Notes under the pieces: generated by a model
Told to the model about the DNA's origin: nothing
What the model saw: only the letters and a program-made list of their open reading frames with translations
Database searches by the model: none
Translations under genes and position numbers: made by a program
NCBI GenBank assembly: GCA_963730065.1
Contig: CAVSQL010000029.1
Location: forward strand, 191,259-255,258
Direction: 5' to 3'
Length of the DNA: 64,000 nucleotides
From: UBA9676 sp963730065
GTDB lineage: Bacteria; Actinomycetota; Actinomycetes; Streptosporangiales; Streptosporangiaceae
Part shown: positions 49,384-58,161 of the stretch, piece after piece
How positions within the stretch are numbered: the stretch's first letter is position 1
Layout: the number at the start of each line of letters is the position of its first letter

Positions 49384-52071
49384 CTAGTCGTGGGCTGGTT
49401 GAGGTGGGGCTGGCTCTGGCCCGGCTTGGCGCAGGGATTCCTCGACGCGCCCGGCGCCGGGTGCTCCGATGCGCCGGTATACGGTCAGTGCTTGCTGCAG
49501 GTAGATGGTGCCTTCGCGGGTAAGGCCGTCCTGGAGGTAGGAGCGGCCGATTCCTTCCAGGGCGCGTGCTTCCTCCAGCGGTGTGCCGATCTTGCGGGCG
49601 ATGGCCAGCGCTTGGTTGTGGTAGTCGCGGGCCTGGCCGGTGGCTGAGGTGCGGGACGCTAGCTCGCCGAGGCTGTTCAGGACACAAGCTTGGCCGTAGG
49701 GTTCGCCCGCATCAGAGAGCAGCTTCAGCGCTTGCTGGTGGCTGGCGGCGGCGGCCTGGTAGTCGCCGGTCAGTTGCTGCGCGAGGCCGAGTTCGTTGCC
49801 GGTAAAGCCCTGGGCGGCCGGTTCGCCGAGGTCGCAGAGTGACTCCAGTGCCTGCTGGTGGCTGGCTATGGCGGCCTGGTAGTCGCCGGTCAGCCGTTGC
49901 AGCACGCCGAGCTCATTGAGGACAAAAGCCTGTCGGTAGCGGTCGCCGAGGTCACGGTTCACCTCCTGGGCCTGCTGGAACGTAGCGATGGCCGTCTGGT
50001 AGTCGCCGGTCAGCCTCTGGTCGGCACCCAGCTCCATGAGGGCGGCGCTCTCGCCGTATCGGTCGCCGACGTCCCGGTACATCTGCAGCGCCTGCTGGTG
50101 GCTGGCGGCAGCGGCCCGGTAGTGCCCGGTTTCCTGCTGCACAGTGCCTAGGCGGCCGATGGATTCGGCCTGGCCGCTCCGGTCGCCGACGTCGCGGCAC
50201 AGCTCCAGCGCCTGATGGTGACAGGCAGCGGCCGAGCGATAGTCGGCGCTGAGTCTGTGCATGAAGCCCAAGGCGTTGATGGCCTCTGCCTGGCCGCGCC
50301 GGTCGTCTAGGTCGCGATACAGGGCCAGCGCCTCGTGCAGGGTGGCTACGGAAGCCGCCCGGTCGTTGGTGCTGAATTGCGGTTCGCCCAGCAGCATCAG
50401 TGCCCTAGCCTGGCCTGGCCGGTCGCCGGCCTGGCGGGCCGCGGCCAGGCCGGTCTGGTGCATGCCGAGGCCCTGGTCCCAGTAGCCCCGGGCATGCAGG
50501 AAGCCGGCCATCGCGAGGGGGATCAGCATGGCGTGCCGGTGCCGCCCGGAGGCGGCGGCGTAGCCGGTGGCGGCCTGCAGGTTGGCGCGTTCGGCTTCCA
50601 GCCAGGCGGCTGCCTGTTCGGGCGTGGACATCGGTGGCGCCGACTCTGGCGGCCGGGCAGGCGGCAAGGAGTCGGCGTCGAAGTTCCAGGCGGGGAGGTG
50701 CTGGCCGGCGGTCAGGGCGGTGTGCAGGTAGTAATCCAGCAGCCGGTCAGCGGCGGCGGCACAAGCTCCGGGATCATCCTCGGCAGCCAGGGCGCGGGCG
50801 TGCTCGCGGAGCAGGTCGTGCAGCTGGTAGCGGCCGGGCGCGGGCTCGGTGATCAGATGCTGGTCATAGAGGTCATCGAGGCCGCGGCGGGCCTCGTCCA
50901 GGCTGGTGTGGTCGAGCGCGGCGGCCGCATAAGCGTCGAAGTCGGGACCGGGGGCCAGGCCGAGGCGGCGGAATAGCCGCTGCTGGCCCGGAACGAGGTC
51001 GGCGTAGGACAGGCCAAACGCGGCGGCGACCGACAGGTTCTCCGCGTGCATGAGGGCCAGCCGGTCTTTCGCCGCGGCCAGTTCGGCGGCCAGCTGAGTG
51101 GCCGACCAGGCGGGATGGTGGCGCAGCTGGCTGGCGAGCATCCCGATCGCCAGCGGCAGGTACCCGCACAGCCGGGTAAGCTCGCCCACCGCCGCGTCCC
51201 AGGCGTGGATCCCGGGCCGGGCCCCCAGCCGGGCCAGCAGAGCCGCCGCCTCCCCCGGAGACAAGGTGTCGAGGCTGATCACTGTGGCATCGTGCAGCGC
51301 GGCCAGCCGCCGACGGCTGGTAACCAGCACCAGGCTGCCCGCCGTGCCCGGCAGCAGCGGCCGCACCTGCTCATGCCCGGCCGCGTCATCGAGCAGCAGC
51401 AAGACCTTCTTGCCCGCCACATGATCGCGCCAGCGCGCGGCGCGGGCCTCCAGTCCGGGTGGGATCTGCGCCGCGGCGAGCCCGGCGGTCAGCAGCAAGC
51501 TGGCCAGCGCGTCGGCCGGGCCGACCGGCCGCTGTCCTTGGGTGTGGGCGTGCAGCGGCAGGAAAAACTGCCCATCAGGGAAGTCCCCGGCCAGCCGGTG
51601 GGCGGCGTGCACCGCGAAGGTGGTCTTGCCGATCCCGGCCATCCCGTCGATCGCGTGAATCCCCACTACCCCGCGGCCCGCCGCCGCTTCGGCCAGCGTC
51701 TCCATCAGCTGCGCGAGTTCGGCGTGGCGGCCGGTGAAGGCGGCGATGTCTCGCGGCAGCGCCTGGGTCGCCGCGGCCGCGAACGCTCCTGGCGCCTGTC
51801 CTCGCCGGGCCGCCAGCACGTCAGCGGCCGGGGCCTTGCCCCGGGCCGCCGCGACAAACAGCTCACCCACCGGACCGGTCAGGTTCAGCGCACCGGCCAG
51901 CAGCAGGGCGGTGTCCTTGTGAGCGGTGCGGTTGATCCCCCGCTCCAGATCGCTGACCGACCGCGGGGACAGCCCTGCCGCCTCGGCCAGCTCTTCCTGG
52001 GTCAGCCGGGCCTCGGCCCGCAGCTGCCGCAACAGCCCGGCGAACGAAAGCCCAGACTGCTCGCCCACCAC
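49384..52071 (-). CDS. XRE-HTH/NB-ARC/TPR regulator (STAND ATPase)
   Basis: This 895-aa protein starts at GTG 52071. Domains in order: XRE helix-turn-helix (residues 5-60: LRQLRAEARLTQEELAEAAG, LSPRSVSDLERG), NB-ARC ATPase (about 125-400) with P-loop GMAGIGKTT, Walker B-like KKVLLLLDDAAG, a TSRRR sensor segment and YLPLAIGML (the GLPL motif), a winged-helix-like region, then nine or more TPR units (520-870). STAND proteins switch on ligand binding to the repeats; the XRE domain suggests a DNA-binding output. An extension to 52614 is rejected because it overlaps the divergent sigma gene. Confidence 0.9.
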   Translation of the reverse strand: MVGEQSGLSFAGLLRQLRAEARLTQEELAEAAGLSPRSVSDLERGINRTAHKDTALLLAGALNLTGPVGELFVAAARGKAPAADVLAARRGQAPGAFAAAATQALPRDIAAFTGRHAELAQLMETLAEAAAGRGVVGIHAIDGMAGIGKTTFAVHAAHRLAGDFPDGQFFLPLHAHTQGQRPVGPADALASLLLTAGLAAAQIPPGLEARAARWRDHVAGKKVLLLLDDAAGHEQVRPLLPGTAGSLVLVTSRRRLAALHDATVISLDTLSPGEAAALLARLGARPGIHAWDAAVGELTRLCGYLPLAIGMLASQLRHHPAWSATQLAAELAAAKDRLALMHAENLSVAAAFGLSYADLVPGQQRLFRRLGLAPGPDFDAYAAAALDHTSLDEARRGLDDLYDQHLITEPAPGRYQLHDLLREHARALAAEDDPGACAAAADRLLDYYLHTALTAGQHLPAWNFDADSLPPARPPESAPPMSTPEQAAAWLEAERANLQAATGYAAASGRHRHAMLIPLAMAGFLHARGYWDQGLGMHQTGLAAARQAGDRPGQARALMLLGEPQFSTNDRAASVATLHEALALYRDLDDRRGQAEAINALGFMHRLSADYRSAAACHHQALELCRDVGDRSGQAESIGRLGTVQQETGHYRAAAASHQQALQMYRDVGDRYGESAALMELGADQRLTGDYQTAIATFQQAQEVNRDLGDRYRQAFVLNELGVLQRLTGDYQAAIASHQQALESLCDLGEPAAQGFTGNELGLAQQLTGDYQAAAASHQQALKLLSDAGEPYGQACVLNSLGELASRTSATGQARDYHNQALAIARKIGTPLEEARALEGIGRSYLQDGLTREGTIYLQQALTVYRRIGAPGAGRVEESLRQAGPEPAPPQPAHD

Positions 52072-52293
52072 CCCGGCGTCCCCTCGTGATCTTCCGCAAC
52101 TGCCCCATACCCAGCGGAACCGATCCTGCACCAACAGTACGCAGTCCCAACCACCCTGACCATCTCCCACGACCGGCCAGGCCAGCGGCTGGTTCGTCCT
52201 CGCCGCCACCGGTGACGGGACCCGGCCGGAGCCGGCCCGTGCGAACGCTGCCACCGCCGCTAGGCGGGCAGCGCCACCCAGGCCGGGGGATTT

Positions 52294-52359
52294 ATGTGGC
52301 CATTCCTGTGGGCGATCACGTGTGGTGAACACCCCCGCCGCCGCCAACAGTGGAATCAG
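52294..52359 (+). repeat. Duplicated leader element, copy A
   Basis: A 66-bp stretch resembles 53020-53084 and includes CGTGTGGTGAAC in both. In the matching frame both encode a similar peptide: LWAITCGE....RRQQWNQ here, VWAVACGE....RWRRWNQ in copy B. Many differences are synonymous or conservative, which hints that the peptide matters. Confidence 0.55.
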
Positions 52360-52486
52360 GCCTACCTGTACGGCGTGGGCATCCGGGTGCCGGCCCGGCC
52401 GCCAGCAGCCCGGCGAGGCCGCACTTGCCGCCAGATTCCGCCCACCCCATGGGCCCGATCGGCCGGACCGGAAAGGAGCCCAGATC

Positions 52487-53053
52487 ATGACCGCCGTAGC
52501 CGACTGGGCGCGTAATGACTCCTCGGTCACTGACCTGGTCATGCGCGCCAGAAACAGCGACAAGCAAGCCTGGGACACCCTCGTCGAGCGGTACGCCCCG
52601 CTGATCTGGTCCATCTGCCACCGCTACCGGCTGGACGGCGCGGACGCCGACGACATCGGCCAGACCGTCTGGCTGCACCTGCTGGACCAGCTTGACCGCC
52701 TCCGCGAGCCGGCCGCGCTTGCTGGCTGGCTCGCCACCACCACCCAGCGCGAATGCATCCGGGTCCGGCGCGCAGCCCAACGACTACAAGCCAGCGGGCA
52801 TGTGCCAGACATCGAGAACATCCCCGACGAGCGCGCCCCGATCGCCGGCCAGGGTGCCCAGATCCCCCGCCATCATCCACCCACCAAGGAGACCACGATG
52901 CGCGCAGCATTCCTCTGCTACCTAACACAAGCCTGGACCGCGGACCGGCATCGGCATGCCCACCGTGACGCCCCCGCCAGGGCCGCCAGCCGGGCCAGCC
53001 GCCGATCATGTGGGCCGTCATGTGGCCCTCGTGTGGGCCGTCGCGTGTGGTGA
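52487..53053 (+). CDS. Sigma-70-like protein with region 2 but no region 4
   Basis: This 188-aa product starts MTAVADWARNDSSVTDLVMR. Residues 15-95 match ECF sigma region 2 (AWDTLVERYAPLIWSICHRY, DADDIGQTVWLHLLDQLDRL, AALAGWLATTTQRECIRVRR), which binds core polymerase and the -10 element. In intact relatives a helix-turn-helix region 4 follows the PDIENIPDERAPI segment; here a Pro/His-rich stretch and an unrelated basic tail replace it. It therefore may be inactive or act through other DNA contacts. GAAAGGAG lies before ATG 52487. It is divergent from the STAND gene. Confidence 0.75.
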   Translation: MTAVADWARNDSSVTDLVMRARNSDKQAWDTLVERYAPLIWSICHRYRLDGADADDIGQTVWLHLLDQLDRLREPAALAGWLATTTQRECIRVRRAAQRLQASGHVPDIENIPDERAPIAGQGAQIPRHHPPTKETTMRAAFLCYLTQAWTADRHRHAHRDAPARAASRASRRSCGPSCGPRVGRRVW

Positions 53054-53084
53054 ACCCGCGGGGCGCTGGCGACGGTGGAACCAG
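53020..53084 (+). repeat. Duplicated leader element, copy B
   Basis: This 65-bp counterpart of 52294-52359 is in frame with the downstream WD40 gene. The peptide frame reads VWAVACGEPAGRWRRWNQ. The short ATG-started frames after each unit (MRAAFLCYLTQAWTADRHRH at 52898, MPRALLYHLLETWATDPHHR at 53172) also resemble each other, so a larger unit was probably duplicated. Confidence 0.55.
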
Positions 53085-53171
53085 CCGCGATACCGGCCCG
53101 CTGAGCTGATCAGCCGCCAGCACCCGGCAGGCAACCTGACCGAACCCGGCCACACCATCACGGAGGCCACG

Positions 53172-53276
53172 ATGCCACGAGCGCTCCTGTACCACCTGTT
53201 GGAGACCTGGGCCACAGATCCGCACCACCGTCCGCGCCCGCTGGCGCAGGCCAGGAAGAAAGGAACTCCTGCCATG
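53172..53276 (+). CDS. Possible short leader ORF MPRALLYHLLETWATDPHHR, in frame with the WD40 gene
   Basis: From ATG 53172, preceded by ACGGAGGCCACG, a peptide of about 34 residues (MPRALLYHLLETWATDPHHR..ARKKGTPA) runs in frame into the WD40 gene. It resembles MRAAFLCYLTQAWTADRHRH at 52898, which also has a GGAG site. It may be an N-terminal extension of the WD40 protein rather than a separate gene. Its conservation between copies suggests it is translated. Confidence 0.3.
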
Positions 53277-54908
53277 TCCGACCGCCTCGCCGCACACCTG
53301 CCGCCGGCGATCAGGAACCTGCCGGCCCGCACGCGCCGCCTCACGATCGGCGCAGCCGCAGCGATCACGATCGGCGCAGCCGCAGCGATCACGATCGGCG
53401 CAGCCGTAGCGATCCCCGCCCTGCTGGCTGGTGCCGCGCGCCCCGGGAACGCGGTCTTCACCGGGCACACCGGCACGGTCTATTCGGTGGCGTTCAGCCC
53501 GGACGGCAAGACCCTGGCCAGCGCTAGCCGCGATCGCACGGTCCGGCTGTGGAACGTGGCCACCCACCGCCAGATCGGCAACCCCCTCACCGGGCACGCC
53601 GGCGGGGTCACGTCGGTGGCGTTCAGCCCGGACGGCAAGACCCTGGCCACCGGCAGCGGCGATCGCACGGTGCGGCTATGGGACGTGGCCACCCACCGCC
53701 AGATCGGCAACCCCATCGCTGGGCACACCGGTACGGTCTTTTCGGTGGCGTTCAGCCCGGACGGCAAGACCGTGGCCAGCGGCAGCTTTCATGACACGGC
53801 GCAGTTGTGGGACGTGGCCACCCACCGCCGGATCGGCAAGCCCTTCACGGGCGGCATCGGCGCGGTTTTGTCGGTGGCGTTCAGCCCGGACGGCAAGACC
53901 CTGGCCGCCGGCACCGGCTATGACACGGTGCGCTTGTGGGATGTGGCCACTCACCGACAGGTCGGCAACCTCACCGGCCACCCCGGTCCGGTCACGTCGG
54001 TAGCGTTCAGCCCGGACGGCAAGACCGTGGCCAGCGGCGCCTACGACACCACGGTGCGGCTGTGGGACGTGGCCACCCACCGCCAGATCGGCAAGCCCCT
54101 CACCGGGCACACCCGCGAGGTCTGGTCGGTGGCGTTCAGCCCGGACGGCAAGACCCTGGCCACCGGCAGCGAAGATGGCACGGTGCGGTTGTGGGACGTG
54201 GCCACCCACCGCCAGATCAGCGGCGCCATCGCCGGGCACGCCGGCGGGGTCTGGTCGGTAGCGTTCAGCCCGGACGGCAAGACCCTGGCCACCGGCAGCG
54301 AAGATCACACCGTGCGGTTGTGGGACGTGGCCACCCACCGCCAGATCAGCGGCGCCACAACGGCGACCGGCCCACCGACCAACGGCCTGGAGAAGAAGTC
54401 TCCGGCGGACGTGCTGCAGGCGGCCGCCGCGGCCCTTCGGGCCGCTAAGAGCGTCCACGTCGCGGGATCGGACCCGCCCGGACACTTCGACTACCGCATA
54501 CAAGGCAGCTCTACCATCGGCACGATCACGCTGCCCCGCGGGCAGACCAGGTTTAGGGTCATCGGCCGCTACGGCTACGTCAAGACCGATTTTGGCTATG
54601 ACGCCGGCCGGTGGCTCAAGTACCCCTCGCAAGCCTTCGAGGAATTCACCATCGCCCAGTGGGCCTCGTTCTCTGGTAACGGCCCCCTTGAGCCGAAGGT
54701 CCAGCAGGCAACGGTTAACGGCAGGAAGGTGGTGGTCGTCAACTGGCGGAACGGCTCGAAGCTCTACGTCGCCAACACCGGCCCCGCCTACCCGCTCCGC
54801 GAGGAATTCAACGGGAACTACCCCGTCCAGATGGTGTTCAGCGAGTACAACGTCCCGCTTGACATCGCCGCACCAAGTAACGCCATCGACGCCAGCACGG
54901 CTGGCTAG
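53274..54908 (+). CDS. Membrane-anchored seven-repeat WD40 protein with LppX/LolA-like C-terminal domain
   Basis: This 544-aa protein starts MSDRLAAHLPPAIRNLPART, with GAAAGGAAC upstream of ATG 53274. Residues 24-47 form a membrane helix built from three IGAAAAI repeats. Residues 60-365 are seven WD40 repeats of about 42 aa (SVAFSPDGK, RLWDVATHRQI), enough for one propeller, and very alike, which implies recent amplification. Residues 380-544 (ADVLQAAAAALRAAKSVHVA, YVKTDFGYDAGRWLKYPSQA, VVVVNWRNGSKLYVANTGPA) match LppX/LolA-like lipid-carrier domains. The propeller and the lipid-carrier domain would lie on the outer face of the membrane. Confidence 0.85.
   Translation: MSDRLAAHLPPAIRNLPARTRRLTIGAAAAITIGAAAAITIGAAVAIPALLAGAARPGNAVFTGHTGTVYSVAFSPDGKTLASASRDRTVRLWNVATHRQIGNPLTGHAGGVTSVAFSPDGKTLATGSGDRTVRLWDVATHRQIGNPIAGHTGTVFSVAFSPDGKTVASGSFHDTAQLWDVATHRRIGKPFTGGIGAVLSVAFSPDGKTLAAGTGYDTVRLWDVATHRQVGNLTGHPGPVTSVAFSPDGKTVASGAYDTTVRLWDVATHRQIGKPLTGHTREVWSVAFSPDGKTLATGSEDGTVRLWDVATHRQISGAIAGHAGGVWSVAFSPDGKTLATGSEDHTVRLWDVATHRQISGATTATGPPTNGLEKKSPADVLQAAAAALRAAKSVHVAGSDPPGHFDYRIQGSSTIGTITLPRGQTRFRVIGRYGYVKTDFGYDAGRWLKYPSQAFEEFTIAQWASFSGNGPLEPKVQQATVNGRKVVVVNWRNGSKLYVANTGPAYPLREEFNGNYPVQMVFSEYNVPLDIAAPSNAIDASTAG
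53342..53413 (+). repeat. Three tandem 24-bp repeats in the membrane-anchor coding region
   Basis: CACGATCGGCGCAGCCGCAG and four more bases (53342-53365) are repeated at 53366-53389 and, with one change, at 53390-53413. The unit encodes an eight-residue TIGAAAAI block, so copy number changes would stay in frame and change the length of the membrane helix. Confidence 0.75.
53461..54360 (+). repeat. Seven direct ~126-bp repeats encoding the WD40 propeller
   Basis: The DNA repeats about every 126 bp (for example TCGGTGGCGTTCAGCCCGGA recurs in nearly all units, as does GACGTGGCCACCCACCGCCA). The near-identity at the DNA level suggests recent duplication or gene conversion and makes this a recombination-prone tract. 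Confidence 0.8.
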
Positions 54909-55631
54909 CAGCACCGGGCAGCCGGGCCACCGCTGCCGTAGCAGTGCTGCCCGGCCGCACCCGGGCGGCACGCAACATCCCTGCCGCCACCGCCTGAACC
55001 CACCACCACAGCTGGCTGGGCCGCACGCCGGCAAGAACCCGCTGCGCGGCCCGGCCATCCCGCCGGCCGCACCGATCGGCTTGTGACCTTGGCGCACACC
55101 ACCGTGCCCACAAGGGATCACAGCGAGATCGGCAAGTCAGTCACCCTGCCAGACACCGCTCCGCGCTGCCGCAACCCCAGGCCATACCAGGCTGCAGCCG
55201 CCATACAGGCGTGCAGAACCGGCTGATCGGGGCGGCACCGCTGAGCTAACGGAGATTGAAATCAGCCGCGCCTATTCGGCGTTAGGCGTGCCTGCGAGGG
55301 CTGAGAGACCCCGGGCCGCGCTCACATTCGGTAGTCGGCCGCCCCGCCCTGGGCTGGCTGTAACGACAGGGAGCCGGTCCGCCAAACCAGAAGCCCGTGG
55401 GCCAGCGGATCTCAAGGCACGTCACGACGGTCGGTCCTATATATGGGTGACAGCACGCCCCGCTGGCTGTAGTCCGTTGGCACCAAGCGAGCGGCCCCTC
55501 CAGGAAGCTGAGCTTGATCGTTGTGCCCAAAGTGTCAGGTACGACAAGACGATCCTCATTGGCAATGGGCACACTCCGGCGCTGCTGTGGCAGGGTCGGC
55601 CGCCGGGCTCGCCGGGCTTGTTGGCTCGCTG
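54909..55631. other. Intergenic region without a confident gene
   Basis: 723 bp. A minus-strand frame (MPIANEDRLVVPDTLGTTIK, 55282-55572) has some protein-like residues but no ribosome binding site support and an odd Cys/Trp-rich body. The rest shows GC artefact frames only. Confidence 0.45.
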
Positions 55632-56831
55632 TCAGATGAAGTGCAGGAGCGCTCCTGTGGCCAGCGCGAGCAGTGCCGGGGGGCCCTGGTAGCTGCCGGT
55701 GAGGCGGGTTTGCCCGCCGTGTGGATCGCGGGTGCGTGCCGCGTCGATGCGGATCGGGGTGCCCGCCACGGTTCCGCGGATCTGCCCGGACGTGAGCGGC
55801 CCGTCGATGGTGGCGTAGATGGTGAACTCGGTGCGGCCGAGCGTCCCGTCAACGGCGACCGTTCGGGTGCCGCCCAGCCCGCCGGAAGCGCGCTCGGCAG
55901 TGGCGTGGAGGTCCTCGGCCCCGATGTGCCCGGTGATCGTGCCCTGGCCGAAGAAGTAGCCGGGCTCGAGGTGAAAGGTGGCATGCAGTTCGGCGGGCTG
56001 CCCCGCGAATGACCCTTCCAGGTCCGAGGGCACGTCCGGGTAGATGCGGTAGTTGTCCCCGTTCTGCCAGCTGGCGGCCACCGGTATCGCGGCGAACGTG
56101 CCGGCGGCGGCACCGTCATGGGTGGGCACGTTCAGGTCCAGGCGGACCGGCTGCCCGCCGACTGACCCGCTGAGCAGCCGGGAGCGCTCGAAGGTGAGGT
56201 CGACGCGGGCGTGGCCGGGGACGATGACGCCAGCTGGACCGGCATCGGCCGGGAACCGCCGGGCTGGTGTTTCCGGCCGTTCCAGGGGCAGCCGCGGCTC
56301 GGGCAGGGGCAGGCCGGTGACATCGACCAGCGTGAGCCCGGCCAGCGGGACGTGCCGGCTGTCGAGGGTCAGATCAGCATCTGCGCCCCGGCCCACCGCC
56401 ACCCACCAGTCGTCCTGCACGTGGCAGAGCTGGAACGGCGTGGCCTGACCATCGACGGCGATCGTCACGTTCTCCCAGCTCAGCTCGTCCAACCAGGCCG
56501 CGGACTGGAGCCGCTCCACCTCCTGGGCACGGGCAAGCTGAGGCGACTCGTCATCGGCATGCTCGCGCAACGCGGCACCGGCAGCGTTGTGGGATACCCA
56601 CCGCCGAAGCGACGCAAGACCGTCGTCTTGCCGGCGGTGGGAAGTGACCGTGATGGCTGCGTCCCGGTGGCTGTGGCTCACCCCCACCGACATGAGCGTC
56701 CCTTCCCCACCGCCACGGCCGGCCCAGCTGAACGAACTGACCTGACGCTGACCAGGCCAGCCCGCCACCCCATACAGCGGCAGCTCCGCTGATGCCCGCC
56801 GTCCCCGACCACGCTCCCCGCCAGAGGCCAT
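55632..56831 (-). CDS. Conserved protein of unknown function, beta-rich
   Basis: This 399-aa protein starts MASGGERGRGRRASAELPLY (ATG 56831). Its N-terminal 140 residues include YGVAGWPGQRQVSSFSWAGR and AVGRGADADLTLDSRHVPLA; the C-terminal 230 are a repeated beta pattern with VDLTFERSRLLSGSVGGQPV, ATFHLEPGYFFGQGTITGHI and FTIYATIDGPLTSGQIRGTV. The G-x-(T/V)-GxI repeats suggest a beta-helix or barrel of similar strands. There is no signal peptide or membrane segment. I do not recognise the family; actinobacterial hypothetical proteins with similar ends exist. Confidence 0.75.
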   Translation of the reverse strand: MASGGERGRGRRASAELPLYGVAGWPGQRQVSSFSWAGRGGGEGTLMSVGVSHSHRDAAITVTSHRRQDDGLASLRRWVSHNAAGAALREHADDESPQLARAQEVERLQSAAWLDELSWENVTIAVDGQATPFQLCHVQDDWWVAVGRGADADLTLDSRHVPLAGLTLVDVTGLPLPEPRLPLERPETPARRFPADAGPAGVIVPGHARVDLTFERSRLLSGSVGGQPVRLDLNVPTHDGAAAGTFAAIPVAASWQNGDNYRIYPDVPSDLEGSFAGQPAELHATFHLEPGYFFGQGTITGHIGAEDLHATAERASGGLGGTRTVAVDGTLGRTEFTIYATIDGPLTSGQIRGTVAGTPIRIDAARTRDPHGGQTRLTGSYQGPPALLALATGALLHFI

Positions 56832-57432
56832 CACCCGACTATCACACAACCCGCCGCCGGACGGGCTATCAGCCGCCTGCAGCGCTCGCTGGCACAAGCC
56901 AGCAGGCAGGGTTGCCGGCCGTCACAGGGCAAAACAGCCGAGCCGGAGCCCACAGAACTAGCTGACCGGCCGGATGGGGCTGGCGCCAGCCGGGATCCCG
57001 CCGCAAGCGCCGAACCGGCAACGATGCTGCAGACGGCACACTTCTCTACGCTGCGTAATCAGCCCTCACCTCGGAGCAGGGGCGCACACTGCCGCCGTTC
57101 GGCGCGGCTGTGGGATCCGGTTCCGGCACAGCGTCGGCCGCGCAGATCTGGGGTGATCTGCGCGGCGTCGCGGCCATAGGGCTACCGGCTCTACCAGATC
57201 GAGCGCGTTAAGAGCCCCGCCGAGGGTGCGCCGCGCCAACGAGCGGGCCGCCTGGCTGGCATCGGCTGCTTCATCGCTGTTTCGTGGCATCACGCGGCAG
57301 GCTGTCCCCGGCCGCGGCGCGTGGCCTGCCCCGCCTGGCCTGACTGACAGGGGCTGTGCTGGCAGCAACAGCGGATGAGCATCAGTGCCTGGCCTAGCGT
57401 AGAGCCTTAAGCGAGTTTCCCTGGGAGGAACC
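56832..57432. other. Intergenic region, no confident gene
   Basis: 601 bp between divergent genes. A minus-strand stretch near 57165-57290 reads SQAARSLARRTLGGALNALD, which is only weakly protein-like. Promoters of both neighbours should be here; I cannot assign them. Confidence 0.4.
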
Positions 57433-58161
57433 ATGGCCGTCGCGTTTCCTGGTGAGTCAGCCGAGTACCGGACGGCGCGGAACCGGCTGCTGGAGCAGGA
57501 GATCGAGCTGCGCCGTGCCATGGAGGCGGTGGCTGAGGCCCGGCGGCGGCTGCCGCCCGGCGGGGTAGTTCCGCAGGACTACATCTTTCAGACCCAAGGG
57601 CCAGGCGGTGGCCCGGCCGCGGTGCGGCTGTCGGAGCTGTTCGCGCCCGGCCAGGACTCGCTGGTGATCTACAGCATGATGTTCCCCCGTGCCCCGGGCG
57701 ACGACCGGCCCGGCCCGGCAGGCGGGCAAACCGCGCTGCTGCCGCTGGCGCAGGGCCCGTGCCCGTCGTGCACCGCGTTCCTCGACCAGCTGGACGGCGC
57801 CGCCGAGCACGCCTCCCAGCACGTCAACCTCGCGGTCGCCGGGAAGGCGCCGATCGAACCCATCCTCACCTTCGCCGCCGAACGCGGCTGGCGGCGGCTG
57901 CGCCTGTTGTCTTCGGCCGGGACCACCTATAACCGCGACTACCTGGCCGAGACCCCCGACGGCGGGCAGCAGCCGATGCTGAACGTGTTCCACCGCGACG
58001 GGGACACCATCCGCCACTTCTGGGGCTCGGAACTGTTCTACGCGCCAGAAGAACCCGGGCAAGATCCCCGCCACGTCGGCACCCTCGAACCGGTCTGGAA
58101 CCTTTACGACCTCACCCCTGAGGGGCGCGGAACCGACTGGGATGAGCAACTGAGCTACTGA
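57433..58161 (+). CDS. DUF899 thioredoxin-like protein
   Basis: This 242-aa protein has the DUF899 layout: an N-terminal coiled helix (LLEQEIELRRAMEAVAEARR, LPPGGVVPQDYIFQ), a strand SLVIYSMMFPR, an active-site-like CPSC in GPCPSCTAFLDQLDG, then RLLSSAGTTYNRDYLAE and FHRDGDTIRHFWGSELFYAP. The fold is thioredoxin-like; the CPSC pair may be redox-active. The function in bacteria is not established. TGGGAGGAACC precedes ATG 57433, a strong ribosome binding site. It is the first gene to the right of the divergent spacer. Confidence 0.92.
   Translation: MAVAFPGESAEYRTARNRLLEQEIELRRAMEAVAEARRRLPPGGVVPQDYIFQTQGPGGGPAAVRLSELFAPGQDSLVIYSMMFPRAPGDDRPGPAGGQTALLPLAQGPCPSCTAFLDQLDGAAEHASQHVNLAVAGKAPIEPILTFAAERGWRRLRLLSSAGTTYNRDYLAETPDGGQQPMLNVFHRDGDTIRHFWGSELFYAPEEPGQDPRHVGTLEPVWNLYDLTPEGRGTDWDEQLSY

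Noticed and set aside
49384..52614. STAND protein start extended to 52614 (1,076 aa)
   Set aside because: The extra 180 residues lack conserved features and lie over the sigma gene on the other strand. The XRE domain begins right after GTG 52071.
53342..54360. CRISPR-like repeat array
   Set aside because: The periodic repeats are coding (IGAAAAI and WD40 units), without spacers or cas genes.
55282..55572. Possible 96-aa gene MPIANEDRLVVPDTLGTTIK
   Set aside because: There is no good ribosome binding site, the body is irregular, and there is no neighbour context. Kept only as a note in the intergenic entry.
57066..57521. Minus-strand frame overlapping the DUF899 start
   Set aside because: It overlaps a strong gene start. 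Only about 20 residues near 57,230 look protein-like.
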